From Thiomicrorhabdus sp965603495 (GTDB lineage Bacteria > Pseudomonadota > Gammaproteobacteria > Thiomicrospirales > Thiomicrospiraceae): a stretch of 64,000 nucleotides of DNA. Location of the stretch: assembly GCA_965603495.1 (NCBI GenBank), contig CBFDDF010000012.1, positions 4,252 through 68,251 of the forward strand. The letters are read 5' to 3'. This document shows, in pieces, positions 36,701-44,080 of this stretch; within the stretch, counting starts at the first letter, position 1; each line of letters opens with the position of its first letter. The notes beneath the pieces are model-generated. The model did no database searches. It was not told the DNA's origin and worked only from the letters and a program-made list of their open reading frames with translations. Position numbers and translations under genes: made by a program.

Positions 36701-37754
36701 GGCGTTTTTGCGAGATTTTAAAGATCTTTTGTTGTTCGGTCATCGACAAACGTGCATACAAGGGTACGACTTCGGTGTTTTTCAGGTTACGTTTGCGTAA
36801 TACCTCGGCAGTTTCTTTAATGTCACGTTCACCGACCTGAAACACCAATACGTCACCAAAGGGGTCTTCTAGCGCCAGTTCATCAATCGCATCGGCAATG
36901 CCGGTGGTCATATCCTGCTCTATCTCATTGCCGGCATCATCTTCATAAGAGGATAACGGTCGATAACGCAATTCAACTGGATAGGTACGCCCAGAAACCT
37001 CCACTATCGGGGGGCGCTTACCGTTGAGGGTAAAGTGGTCGGCAAACCGTTGAGTGTCGATTGTTGCCGAAGTGATAATAACTTTTAAATCAGCACGTTT
37101 GAGTAATAGCTGTTTCAGAATACCCAATAGGAAATCGATATTGATACTGCGCTCATGCGCTTCATCGATAATAATCGTGTCATATTGCATGAGCATTTGA
37201 TCATTCTGAATTTCAGCCAGTAAAATCCCGTCGGTCATGACCTTAATTAAACTATGCGCTTTGACTAAATCTAAAAATCGCACCTGATAACCGACGATAT
37301 CCCCAAGTTGCCCGCCTAACTCTTCGGCGATACGTTCGGACACGCTACGCGCTGCCAATCGTCTTGGCTGGGTACAACCTATTCTGCCACGTACACCTAA
37401 TCCAGCTTCTAAACAAATCTTAGGAATCTGCGTGGTTTTACCTGAACCAGTCTCTCCCGCTATCACCACCACCTGGTTGTCGCGAATAAGCTTGACCAGT
37501 TCATCTTTTTTAGCGGCAACCGGTAAAGAATCATCATATTCAATCTTAGGCACACTATTACGGCGTTTTTCAACCTGCTGAATAGATGATTGAACTTGGT
37601 TCGCCCAATTCAACCAGGCCTGGTCAGTTTCCTTGAGCGTCTTAAGATCCAACCTGCTTAATGCATTTTGCAGGCGCGAACGATCTTTAATCAGACAGGC
37701 ATCCAACAGCTTGGATAACGCATTTTTTTGAACAGTAAAGGAAACTTCAGACAT
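33774..37754 (-). CDS. hrpA: HrpA, DEAH-box RNA helicase
   Basis: Large ATP-dependent RNA helicase; in E. coli it resolves stalled ribosomes on mRNA. Motif I GETGSGKTT, motif II DEAH, motif III SAT and the later QRKGRCGR are visible in the first 420 residues, followed by the helicase-associated and DUF3418 regions. The 1,326 residues match HrpA (1,300 in E. coli). Three palindrome sites lie in it: exact at 33886 and 37613, near at 36622. It is monocistronic and divergent from the persulfide dioxygenase. Confidence 0.95.
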   Translation of the reverse strand: MSEVSFTVQKNALSKLLDACLIKDRSRLQNALSRLDLKTLKETDQAWLNWANQVQSSIQQVEKRRNSVPKIEYDDSLPVAAKKDELVKLIRDNQVVVIAGETGSGKTTQIPKICLEAGLGVRGRIGCTQPRRLAARSVSERIAEELGGQLGDIVGYQVRFLDLVKAHSLIKVMTDGILLAEIQNDQMLMQYDTIIIDEAHERSINIDFLLGILKQLLLKRADLKVIITSATIDTQRFADHFTLNGKRPPIVEVSGRTYPVELRYRPLSSYEDDAGNEIEQDMTTGIADAIDELALEDPFGDVLVFQVGERDIKETAEVLRKRNLKNTEVVPLYARLSMTEQQKIFKISQKRRIILSTNVAETSLTVPGIKYVVDPGLVRISRYSVRNKVQRLPIEKISQASANQRKGRCGRVSAGICIRLYDEASFNSRPEFTDPEIHRTSLSSVILTMAQLSLGDVKHFPFIEAPSDKSVNDGYRQLHELGALDEQRRLTAEGRQIAKLPVDPSVAKMVVEADKNGVLAELIVIASALSIQDPRDINQTTMQAARIAHKPFEDERSDFLFFLNLWQFYEYQRRHLSENKLRKLCKTNFLSYMRMKEWHELTMQIEQSLKRIGMRVGQLHLFEEVTEGNVVKERLSDLHSVAVHKSLLAGLLGNVALRDDDKSYIGARNTKLFIHPSSSLYKRKPKWLLAGELVETTKLYARNNAAIDIQWIESLAKHLIKHSYSDPHWQKKNGQVGAFESITLYGLPIVNRRHCNYGPINPVESHKLFIRHGLVEGELLTRAAFFKHNQTLIEKIEKLEHKLRRPDFLVDDEVLYQFYDERIPKHIFSQPALDKWVKKCLREAPEKLEALFLTENDLMKQEANADFLKEFPDQIQLSNQLNFAVDYHFEPGQKRDGLIYHIPLSSLNLLQESDFEWLTPGLLKEKTAFYIKALPKQLRKQFIPAPHYAELVLSEMSPEKTVKSGRKESYLNQLVWALNRRGNLKVSSSDFEAIELPDYLLPFFVLQDDKGKVISEDASLSLLKSQYQHLVDAKIQQHQSRKKQSSTLIREWDFGDLADSQTIKSHGVEMVAYPALQCQGERLSLELMGDEVGALESHAEAVLFLIRTELMDKLKYLQKKLPLQKACLCYAPYGTCQDLTQQVIDRALHQLVPHPEKVRRQTDYEATLENVRLHWVESAQAVAVQVNAIFTQHQAIAKRVRGRVNPRWLASIADVQQQLDALISKDFVRNTPEEWFKQISRYLKGLEVRLDKIEQEPSKDQLAIRQIQPVLKAYQALAQESAYQNLPGLVEIRWLIEELRLSLFAQPMKTLMPISVPRIEKKIKAL
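33886..33897. repeat. Iterated palindrome ACCAGGCCTGGT, copy 7 (exact)
   Basis: Exact 12-mer near the 3' end of hrpA; read on the minus strand as Leu-Pro-Gly-Leu-Val. Confidence 0.9.
36622..36633. repeat. Iterated palindrome, near copy (ACCAGGCCTGGG)
   Basis: One mismatch in the last base; in hrpA, read as Asp-Pro-Gly-Leu-Val inside a conserved helicase stretch, where the protein sequence may have fixed the mismatch. Confidence 0.7.
37613..37624. repeat. Iterated palindrome ACCAGGCCTGGT, copy 8 (exact)
   Basis: Exact 12-mer near the 5' end of hrpA; read on the minus strand as Asp-Gln-Ala-Trp. Confidence 0.9.
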
Positions 37755-37898
37755 AGTTGACGGGGATACTTTTTACCAGGATAATGATTAGTTAAGCACT
37801 TGCTTATATCTATGCTTAACGCACACGTATATTGCACAAAATACTTCATGAAATTCAATTGAAACGTATTATAGCAAATAAACCACAAGGCTCTTAGC

Positions 37899-38591
37899 AT
37901 GAAAATCCGTCAACTGTTTGATTATGAGACCTGGACTTACACCTATTTAATTTGGGATGAAGCCACTAAAGAGGCCGCTGTCATTGACTCCGTTTTAGAG
38001 CGTCTTGAGCGTGATATGCAACATATCAAAGAGTTAGGTTTGAATGTTAAATACCTTTTAGAAACCCATATTCATGCTGACCATATAACCGGTGCCGGCC
38101 CGATGCGTAAGCAAACCAAGGGACAAATTGTCGTCCATAAAAATTCTGGCTCTGAATGTGCGGATGTTCTAGCGGTTGAAGGCGATATTTTCGAACTGGG
38201 TAATCAAGAAATTAAAGTTCTGCATACTCCAGGACATACCAATAATGACATTACCTACCTCATTGAAGGTGCGGCGTTTACCGGTGATACCTTATTGGTT
38301 CGAGATTGTGGGCGCACCGACTTTCAACTCGGCAGTAACGAAGATCTGTTTCATTCACTGACAGAGAAGCTTTTCACGCTTCCCGAAGAGACCATGGTGT
38401 TTCCTGCGCATGACTACAAAGGTTTTAGCCAATCGACCATTGGTGAAGAAAAACAGTTCAATACCCGTGTGGGTTCAGGTAAATCGTTCCAAGATTTCTC
38501 TACCACCATGGACAACTTAAACCTACCGAACCCAAAACGTATCCACATCGCTGTTCCCGGCAATATGCAGTGCGGAAACTTGGACGACTAG
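37899..38591 (+). CDS. ETHE1-type persulfide dioxygenase
   Basis: Metallo-beta-lactamase-fold iron enzyme that oxidises glutathione persulfide to sulfite and glutathione. H57-I-H59-A-D61-H62, then HTPGHTNND, GDTLLVRDCGRTDFQ and FPAHDYKGF give the metal and substrate residues; CGRTDFQ is characteristic of the ETHE1/persulfide dioxygenase branch and separates it from glyoxalase II. Cytoplasmic, 230 residues. With SQR and the rhodanese it could form a route from sulfide through persulfide to sulfite, though the three genes are far apart. The start is the ATG at 37899. Confidence 0.88.
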   Translation: MKIRQLFDYETWTYTYLIWDEATKEAAVIDSVLERLERDMQHIKELGLNVKYLLETHIHADHITGAGPMRKQTKGQIVVHKNSGSECADVLAVEGDIFELGNQEIKVLHTPGHTNNDITYLIEGAAFTGDTLLVRDCGRTDFQLGSNEDLFHSLTEKLFTLPEETMVFPAHDYKGFSQSTIGEEKQFNTRVGSGKSFQDFSTTMDNLNLPNPKRIHIAVPGNMQCGNLDD

Positions 38592-38621
38592 TTTTCATAT
38601 CACAGTTTAAAAGCCAGATAC

Positions 38622-38653
38622 AAAAAAGCCTCATAAATCTGAGGCTTTTTTGT
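38622..38653. terminator. Terminator after the persulfide dioxygenase gene
   Basis: Stem AGCCTCA / TGAGGCT with a 6-nt loop and A and T runs on both sides; may serve the converging FKBP gene as well. Confidence 0.85.
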
Positions 38654-38792
38654 ATCTGAAATTCAGATTTTACCCTTCACTAGGTTTGGGCTGAGCGCAA
38701 TCAATTCAAGGCAAAATAAGGGAGTGTACAAATGTACTCGACCGTTTTTAACGCAGAAGTGACTGTTCTCAGCACGAACCGGAAAGGTGAAA

Positions 38793-39218
38793 TTAGTGGA
38801 CTTCTAGGACTTCTACTTTGTAGTCTAATGTCTGATCTGCTAATGGATGATTCCCATCAAGATAAACTTTATCTTCACTGATTTCAATAATACGGAAAAC
38901 AATAGTTTCACCATCTGGGTCTTCCGTTTCAACGGTTGAACCAACCTCTAATGCGACATCATCTTCAAAGTTTTCTGGACCCGCAAAAACAACCAAATCA
39001 TCATTAGTCACACCATAAGCTTTTTCCGGTGGAATTGTGACTTTTGCAGAGAATCCAGGCTCTTCTCCCTCTAAAAACTCCTCAAGGCCTTCGATAATTT
39101 CACCTTCGCCCTGAATATAGATTACTGGCTCGCCATCAAAGGTAGAGTCGATGACTTCACCGCTTTCATCACGTAGCTCATAGTGGAATGTAACGCGACT
39201 GCCTTTTTTAATTCTCAT
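38793..39218 (-). CDS. SlyD/FkpB-like FKBP-type peptidyl-prolyl isomerase
   Basis: A 141-residue prolyl isomerase with the FKBP start VTFHYELRDESGEVIDST, the insert-in-flap-type segment IPPEKAYGVTNDDL and the end DGNHPLADQTLDYKVEV shared with SlyD. It lacks the histidine tail of the slyD product at 16.2 kb and is strongly acidic. FkpB (SlpA) is the closest named E. coli type by length (149), but the lspA/ispH neighbourhood of fkpB is absent, so I leave the symbol open. It is divergent from dnaQ. Confidence 0.85.
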   Translation of the reverse strand: MRIKKGSRVTFHYELRDESGEVIDSTFDGEPVIYIQGEGEIIEGLEEFLEGEEPGFSAKVTIPPEKAYGVTNDDLVVFAGPENFEDDVALEVGSTVETEDPDGETIVFRIIEISEDKVYLDGNHPLADQTLDYKVEVLEVH

Positions 39219-39286
39219 AACTCGTACCCTTTGGTCATTTTTTGCATTAAAATAATGAGCGATATTTTACCGTAAAGAGAACTCAA

Positions 39287-39991
39287 ATGCGTCAGATTCT
39301 ACTAGATACCGAAACCACCGGTTTTGACCCCCATACAGGCGACAGAATTGTCGAAATTGGTGCGGTAGAGCTCATCAAACGTAAACTAACCCACAACAAT
39401 TACCACCAATATGTCTTTCCTGAGCGTTCAGTACCTCAAGATGCGATTGATGTTCACGGTATTACCGACAGCTTTCTAAAAGATAAGCCTCTATTTTCAG
39501 CCATCGTTGAAGACTTTATGGAGTATGTCAGTGGGGCTGAGTTGATTATTCACAATGCGCCGTTCGATGTGGGCTTTATCAACAAGGAACTCTCTTTATT
39601 AAAGAAGAACAGATGGGGCAAGATTGAAGATCATTGCATTATCACTGACTCGCTTAAAATGGCGAGGAAGACTTACCCTGGACAACGTAACTCGCTAGAT
39701 GCTTTGTGCAAGCGTCTCGGAATTGATAACTCTAACAGAACATTGCATGGCGCGTTACTCGATTCGGAAATCCTAGCGGATGTATACCTGACAATGACGG
39801 GCGGACAGACGGCCCTGTCGCTCAACAGTGATTCTGCAGAAAACGACAGTAACAATACGGCCATTTCTCTGGCCAACCCGCAAAATAGAAAACCTTTACG
39901 TGTATTGCTGGCCAACCAGGATGAACTCTCTAGGCATCAGAAAAAACTCTCTGAAATTTCTAGCAAATATGAACAAGAGATAAACTGGTAA
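39287..39991 (+). CDS. dnaQ: DnaQ, epsilon (proofreading) subunit of DNA polymerase III
   Basis: 3'-5' exonuclease that proofreads replication. Exo I is D7-T-E9 in LLDTETTGFDP, Exo II is HNAPFDVGF and Exo III lies in HGALLDSEILADVY; the C-terminal tail that binds alpha is present (234 residues, normal). It converges on rnhA. In E. coli dnaQ and rnhA are divergent; the partners (rnhA, methyltransferase, gloB, mltD) are the same but these two genes are each reversed. Confidence 0.95.
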   Translation: MRQILLDTETTGFDPHTGDRIVEIGAVELIKRKLTHNNYHQYVFPERSVPQDAIDVHGITDSFLKDKPLFSAIVEDFMEYVSGAELIIHNAPFDVGFINKELSLLKKNRWGKIEDHCIITDSLKMARKTYPGQRNSLDALCKRLGIDNSNRTLHGALLDSEILADVYLTMTGGQTALSLNSDSAENDSNNTAISLANPQNRKPLRVLLANQDELSRHQKKLSEISSKYEQEINW

Positions 39992-40034
39992 AATACTCGT
40001 TTAGTTCTGTAACTTATTATTGATCAGCAACACA

Positions 40035-40487
40035 TTACAAACCGAGTAATTCATCAATCGCTAAGTTGGCTAGCTCGTCAACCCTTTCATTCTCGGGATG
40101 ACCCGAATGGCCTTTTACCCAAAACCACTCTACCTGATGTTGCTGAATCGCTTGATCTAATCGTTGCCACAACTCTTGGTTTTTGACAGGTTTGTTAGCA
40201 GCCGTTTTCCAGCCCTTCTTTTTCCAGCCAGCGACCCATAAAGTGATGCCATTTTTAACGTACTGAGAGTCCGTCGTGATGCGTGCTTTACAAGGCCGGT
40301 TCAACAACTCAAAAGCCTGTATCGCGGCCATCAATTCCATTTGATTATTGGTGGTCAGCTTTTGAAATCCTTTGAGCTCTTTGACATGCTCTCCATAGCG
40401 CATAAAAACACCCCAACCCCCAGGCCCAGGATTACCTCGGCAACCCCCATCGGTATATATTTCAACCACTTGCTTAATATCTATCAT
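40035..40487 (-). CDS. rnhA: Ribonuclease HI
   Basis: Cuts RNA in RNA-DNA hybrids. The signature YTDGGCRGNPGPGGWG contains the first catalytic Asp (D13), followed by Glu in NQMELMAAIQA, Asp in TDSQYV and the last Asp in ENERVDELA. The 150 residues match the family. 42 nt before it on the same strand is the methyltransferase gene, with which it may be transcribed. Confidence 0.95.
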   Translation of the reverse strand: MIDIKQVVEIYTDGGCRGNPGPGGWGVFMRYGEHVKELKGFQKLTTNNQMELMAAIQAFELLNRPCKARITTDSQYVKNGITLWVAGWKKKGWKTAANKPVKNQELWQRLDQAIQQHQVEWFWVKGHSGHPENERVDELANLAIDELLGL

Positions 40488-40529
40488 TTACATTCTAAAC
40501 CAATCAACACGACTAACGTTGCCAATGCA

Positions 40530-41330
40530 TTAACGCTCGGAGTTATTTTTTAAAGCTTTTCTATGAACACTTGCCGTCGGTACCACGCCTCGACTAGGAA
40601 TCGCCATCCATCTTGGCATATGCCATTTTGACCCCACTAAAGTGGGAGAATCAACCCGCTTTTTAGCGACCAAACAATAAACGTTACCAAACTGTAATCC
40701 AAGACTAGATAGGCGTTTTTCAAACCACTCGACAATACTAATAAAAACCCCTTCAGAGGGGCGTTGCACAAAACAGGTCACAGAACTGTATTTTTGTAAC
40801 TGCACATCATAACCCAGCACTTGTAACCAGGCTCTAATGTGCTTTGGACTCTCTAATTTTGCTTGTACAAAGGCCTTATCTTTTTTAAACCAGAGGTGAC
40901 GCATAATAAAACAGCCGTAAGGATTAAAACCGGTAATGACAACACGCCCTTCTGGAACGAGCATACTATCGACTTGCCTTAATAAGTAATAAGGATCTGC
41001 AGCAGCCTCTAGAGTGTGCGGTAGAAAAACCACATCGGCTTTTTCCTTACCAATCGGCAGGTAGTCCAAATCGGCACGAATCAAATGGCAATGAGAATCA
41101 CTGAAGGCATCCATAGAAACCCCATTGAGAAATGGATCTAATAATAACTTGTATTTAATTCGACTGGATTCAACTAATCGCTCATCGGAAGGCACACCTA
41201 GTTGCACTAAAAAATAGCCAAATAAATTTTGGATAGCCTGCTCAACCAAGACTTTTTCTTGTGCCAAAATAACCCTACCTGAAACGGTAGAGTACCATCG
41301 CTTTAGAGACTGTTGAAATCCATGTTTCAT
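40530..41330 (-). CDS. YafS-like SAM-dependent methyltransferase
   Basis: A 266-residue protein whose central part has a methyltransferase fold: DLDYLPIGKEKADVVFLPHTLE resembles the acidic and post-motif regions of class I enzymes, and PEGRVVITGFNPYG is typical of the type 11 methyltransferases in this location. In E. coli the equivalent gene between gloB and rnhA is yafS, also a predicted methyltransferase. The glycine-rich SAM motif near the start is weak. The substrate is unknown. Confidence 0.75.
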   Translation of the reverse strand: MKHGFQQSLKRWYSTVSGRVILAQEKVLVEQAIQNLFGYFLVQLGVPSDERLVESSRIKYKLLLDPFLNGVSMDAFSDSHCHLIRADLDYLPIGKEKADVVFLPHTLEAAADPYYLLRQVDSMLVPEGRVVITGFNPYGCFIMRHLWFKKDKAFVQAKLESPKHIRAWLQVLGYDVQLQKYSSVTCFVQRPSEGVFISIVEWFEKRLSSLGLQFGNVYCLVAKKRVDSPTLVGSKWHMPRWMAIPSRGVVPTASVHRKALKNNSER

Positions 41331-41445
41331 TAATTTTTCCTACAGCATGATTTCTTCATTAACCTTTTCATCCTCAGCCATGTAAAGCGAAAGGTTAATT
41401 TGTTATTATATGGATAATTATAGCAACTATGTCGATTCAACAATT

Positions 41446-42222
41446 ATGAATATCGTTGGCCTACCCGCACTCGTAGACACCTATGAAAATTACATCTGGA
41501 TTTTATACGAAGGAAATAAAGCCTGGGTCGTCGATCCTGGCGAGTCGATTCAGGTCATTGAGTTCCTTAGGCAACACAAGCTTAATCTGCAAGCGATTTT
41601 GGTTACGCACTTGCATTTTGATCATATAGATGGCATTCCTGCACTAAAAACAGCTTATCCTGAGAGTACGGTTTATGGGCCGGCCAAAAACCAACATGCC
41701 TTTGTTCAAACAGGCCTGTCCCAAGGCGCTGTCATTCCCTTAACCGAAAGCTTTAGCTTGAGCGTTCTCGAGACGCCGGGTCATACCACCAACCACATCA
41801 GCTTTTACAATGAGACAGCGCTATTTTGCGGCGACACTTTGTTTACGGCTGGTTGTGGTCGCATTTTAGGGGGAACGGCAGATGAATTTAGTCAATCCAT
41901 TCTTAAAATTCGTGCATTATCTGGTGGTGCAGGATTTTATTGTGCGCATGAATATACCGCAGACAACCTTAAATTTGCGCTGCTGGTCGATCCTGATAAT
42001 GAACAGTTACAACAACGCGTTAAACAACCATTGTTTGAATACCCTCAGAATCATAATGGCCCACTCTCAACACTGCGAGAGGAAAAAAACACCAACCCAT
42101 TCATGCGATTTGATCATCCGTCCATTAAAGTCCAACTCATCAAACGCGGCGCGGCTGACACGCCAAGCAGCCTGTTTAATACCTTGCGTAAATGGAAAGA
42201 TCAATTTGATCAGCAAGCCTAA
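41446..42222 (+). CDS. gloB: GloB, hydroxyacylglutathione hydrolase (glyoxalase II)
   Basis: Hydrolyses S-lactoylglutathione to lactate and glutathione in methylglyoxal detoxification. The motif THLHFDHIDG, then ETPGHTTNHISFY, FCGDTLFTAGCGRI and CAHEYT supply the metal ligands; the GCGRI motif separates it from persulfide dioxygenases. I use the ATG at 41446, where the sequence MNIVGLPALVDTYENYIWIL matches family starts; the frame is open from 41410. It precedes mltD by 6 nt, as an operon. Confidence 0.92.
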   Translation: MNIVGLPALVDTYENYIWILYEGNKAWVVDPGESIQVIEFLRQHKLNLQAILVTHLHFDHIDGIPALKTAYPESTVYGPAKNQHAFVQTGLSQGAVIPLTESFSLSVLETPGHTTNHISFYNETALFCGDTLFTAGCGRILGGTADEFSQSILKIRALSGGAGFYCAHEYTADNLKFALLVDPDNEQLQQRVKQPLFEYPQNHNGPLSTLREEKNTNPFMRFDHPSIKVQLIKRGAADTPSSLFNTLRKWKDQFDQQA

Positions 42223-42228
42223 TTTAAA

Positions 42229-44073
42229 ATGAACTTTTTACCATTAAGTTCCGCTACAACAACATTGAGACTTATGACGATTTTTCAGAAACACGCTATA
42301 TCGAATATACGACGACTTTCATTAATTACTTTTTCAAAGAATACGCCCAAACTGGCAAAAACTACACAAGCCACACTCTCTTTGTCTGCCCTACTGCTTC
42401 TATCAGGCTGCATGACTTTACCGACAGACTCCGTGCCTACTCAAAAATCGCAGAGCAATGTCCAATCAATGGTCATCACCCCTCTGTCGTTGCAAGCGGT
42501 CGCTGACATCACTCCTGATGATCATAAGCCGTTAGATATTAGCCAAACCTTTCATCCCATTATTTGGGATGAAATGCATGACCAATTTCATTTAGCCACA
42601 GACAATTTAGGTCATTATGATTCACACCTAAGTTATTTCCAAAACAATCCACTCTATCTCAAAAGGGTTTCCCAACGATCAAAGCCGTATTTACACTTTA
42701 TTCTAAGTGAAGTCAAAAAACGTAATATGCCTTATGAGTTGGCATTATTACCCATTGTAGAGAGTAGTTTTCAAGCGACGGCACAGTCTCACCAAAGCGC
42801 AGTAGGGCTATGGCAATTCATTCCCAGCACTGCACATATGTATGGTTTGGACCAAAACTGGTGGTATGACGCTCGTCAAGATACCATCCAAAGTACACAA
42901 GCAGCCTTAGATTACCTACAAAAACTCTATGCATTAAATGACAATGATTGGCTACTCTCCCTCGCCTCTTACAATGCTGGGATTGGTAATGTCTACAAAG
43001 CCATTAAAAAATATAAGAAAAAGCATAACTTGCCTGATGCTACCCCCTCTTTTTGGGACATTAAACCCTATCTGCCTGAAGAGACCCAAAGATATGTACC
43101 ACAATTGCTTGCCGTCTCGCACACGATTAATCATGCAGATGATTTTGGTATTAAGTTGGAACCAGTAGAAAACAGCCCTTTCTTTACTGAAATTGAGTTA
43201 AATCAACAGATTACCTTGAGCAAAGCGGCCAAACTTTCAGGCATTTCTGAAGAACAGTTCTGTATTCTCAACCCCGGCTACCTGAGACCAACCACACCTC
43301 CCAAAGGACCATTTAACATCTTACTGCCCGTGGAACACGCGGAAAATTTTAAACAATTTCTTGCTGAAGAACATAGCCTATTCGACATCCAATGGATGCG
43401 CTACCAGATTAATCCCGGCGACAGTTTAGGTCATATTGCGGAAAAATATCACACCTCACGTCAAGCTATACAAAGCCTAAATGGCCTTAAAGACCATCGC
43501 ATCCGTGCAGGTAAAACCTTGCTAATCCCTATACCAATTCAATATATCTCAAAAATTGAACGTGTCAGCAATAAAAGCCAATATAAAGGCGCCAAAAAGA
43601 TCCATACTGTTCAGTCGGGTGACTCTATCTGGAGTATCGGGCGTTATTATAATGTAGATACTAAAACGCTCTGTATGTGGAATAATATTAAGGTTGAAAC
43701 ACCTCTTCGTAAAGGCCAAAAGCTTGAAATCCATAGTGCTCAGTACGCTAGAAAATTAACCTATACCCTCAAAAAAGGTGAAAGCCTGTGGATCGTGGCT
43801 CAAAAATATAAAGTCACAACCCACAACCTGATTCGTTGGAATAATATCAAGCAGTCGAAAACCATTCAGCCGGGCACCCAACTGAGCATTTGGCAACCGA
43901 AGTTACCTGTTGCTCAACACAAAAAGTATCAGGTTAAAAATGGCGATAACCTTTGGAATATCGCTGAGGCAAATCAGGTATCTGCTAAACAATTAGCAAG
44001 CTATAACAACTTATCTTTAAAATCTTATTTAAAACCTGGACAGGTGTTAAAAATACCCCTAGAGAGTTCATAA
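42229..44073 (+). CDS. mltD: MltD, membrane-bound lytic transglycosylase with four LysM repeats
   Basis: Cleaves peptidoglycan glycan strands. A lipobox (LLSGC, Cys61) after an unusually long N-terminal stretch marks a lipoprotein; the true start may be internal but no good codon is seen. The SLT catalytic domain begins with ELALLPIVESSFQATAQS, in which the Glu of VES is catalytic, and continues with GLWQFIPSTA. Four LysM domains follow (starting YQINPGDSLG, HTVQSGDSIW, YTLKKGESLW, YQVKNGDNLW), more than the two of E. coli MltD. slt follows after 7 nt. Confidence 0.93.
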   Translation: MNFLPLSSATTTLRLMTIFQKHAISNIRRLSLITFSKNTPKLAKTTQATLSLSALLLLSGCMTLPTDSVPTQKSQSNVQSMVITPLSLQAVADITPDDHKPLDISQTFHPIIWDEMHDQFHLATDNLGHYDSHLSYFQNNPLYLKRVSQRSKPYLHFILSEVKKRNMPYELALLPIVESSFQATAQSHQSAVGLWQFIPSTAHMYGLDQNWWYDARQDTIQSTQAALDYLQKLYALNDNDWLLSLASYNAGIGNVYKAIKKYKKKHNLPDATPSFWDIKPYLPEETQRYVPQLLAVSHTINHADDFGIKLEPVENSPFFTEIELNQQITLSKAAKLSGISEEQFCILNPGYLRPTTPPKGPFNILLPVEHAENFKQFLAEEHSLFDIQWMRYQINPGDSLGHIAEKYHTSRQAIQSLNGLKDHRIRAGKTLLIPIPIQYISKIERVSNKSQYKGAKKIHTVQSGDSIWSIGRYYNVDTKTLCMWNNIKVETPLRKGQKLEIHSAQYARKLTYTLKKGESLWIVAQKYKVTTHNLIRWNNIKQSKTIQPGTQLSIWQPKLPVAQHKKYQVKNGDNLWNIAEANQVSAKQLASYNNLSLKSYLKPGQVLKIPLESS

Positions 44074-44080
44074 GACTTAT

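Noticed and set aside
41410..41445. Upstream start of gloB
   Set aside because: The twelve extra residues do not resemble GloB starts; ATG 41446 aligns with MNIxxxPAxxDxYENYIW-type openings. The ribosome site is weak for both, so this is a preference only.
41710..41719. CAGGCCTG cores at 41711 and 58996 as further palindrome copies
   Set aside because: They match only the inner eight bases; the outer pairs differ in two or more positions, so I did not count them.
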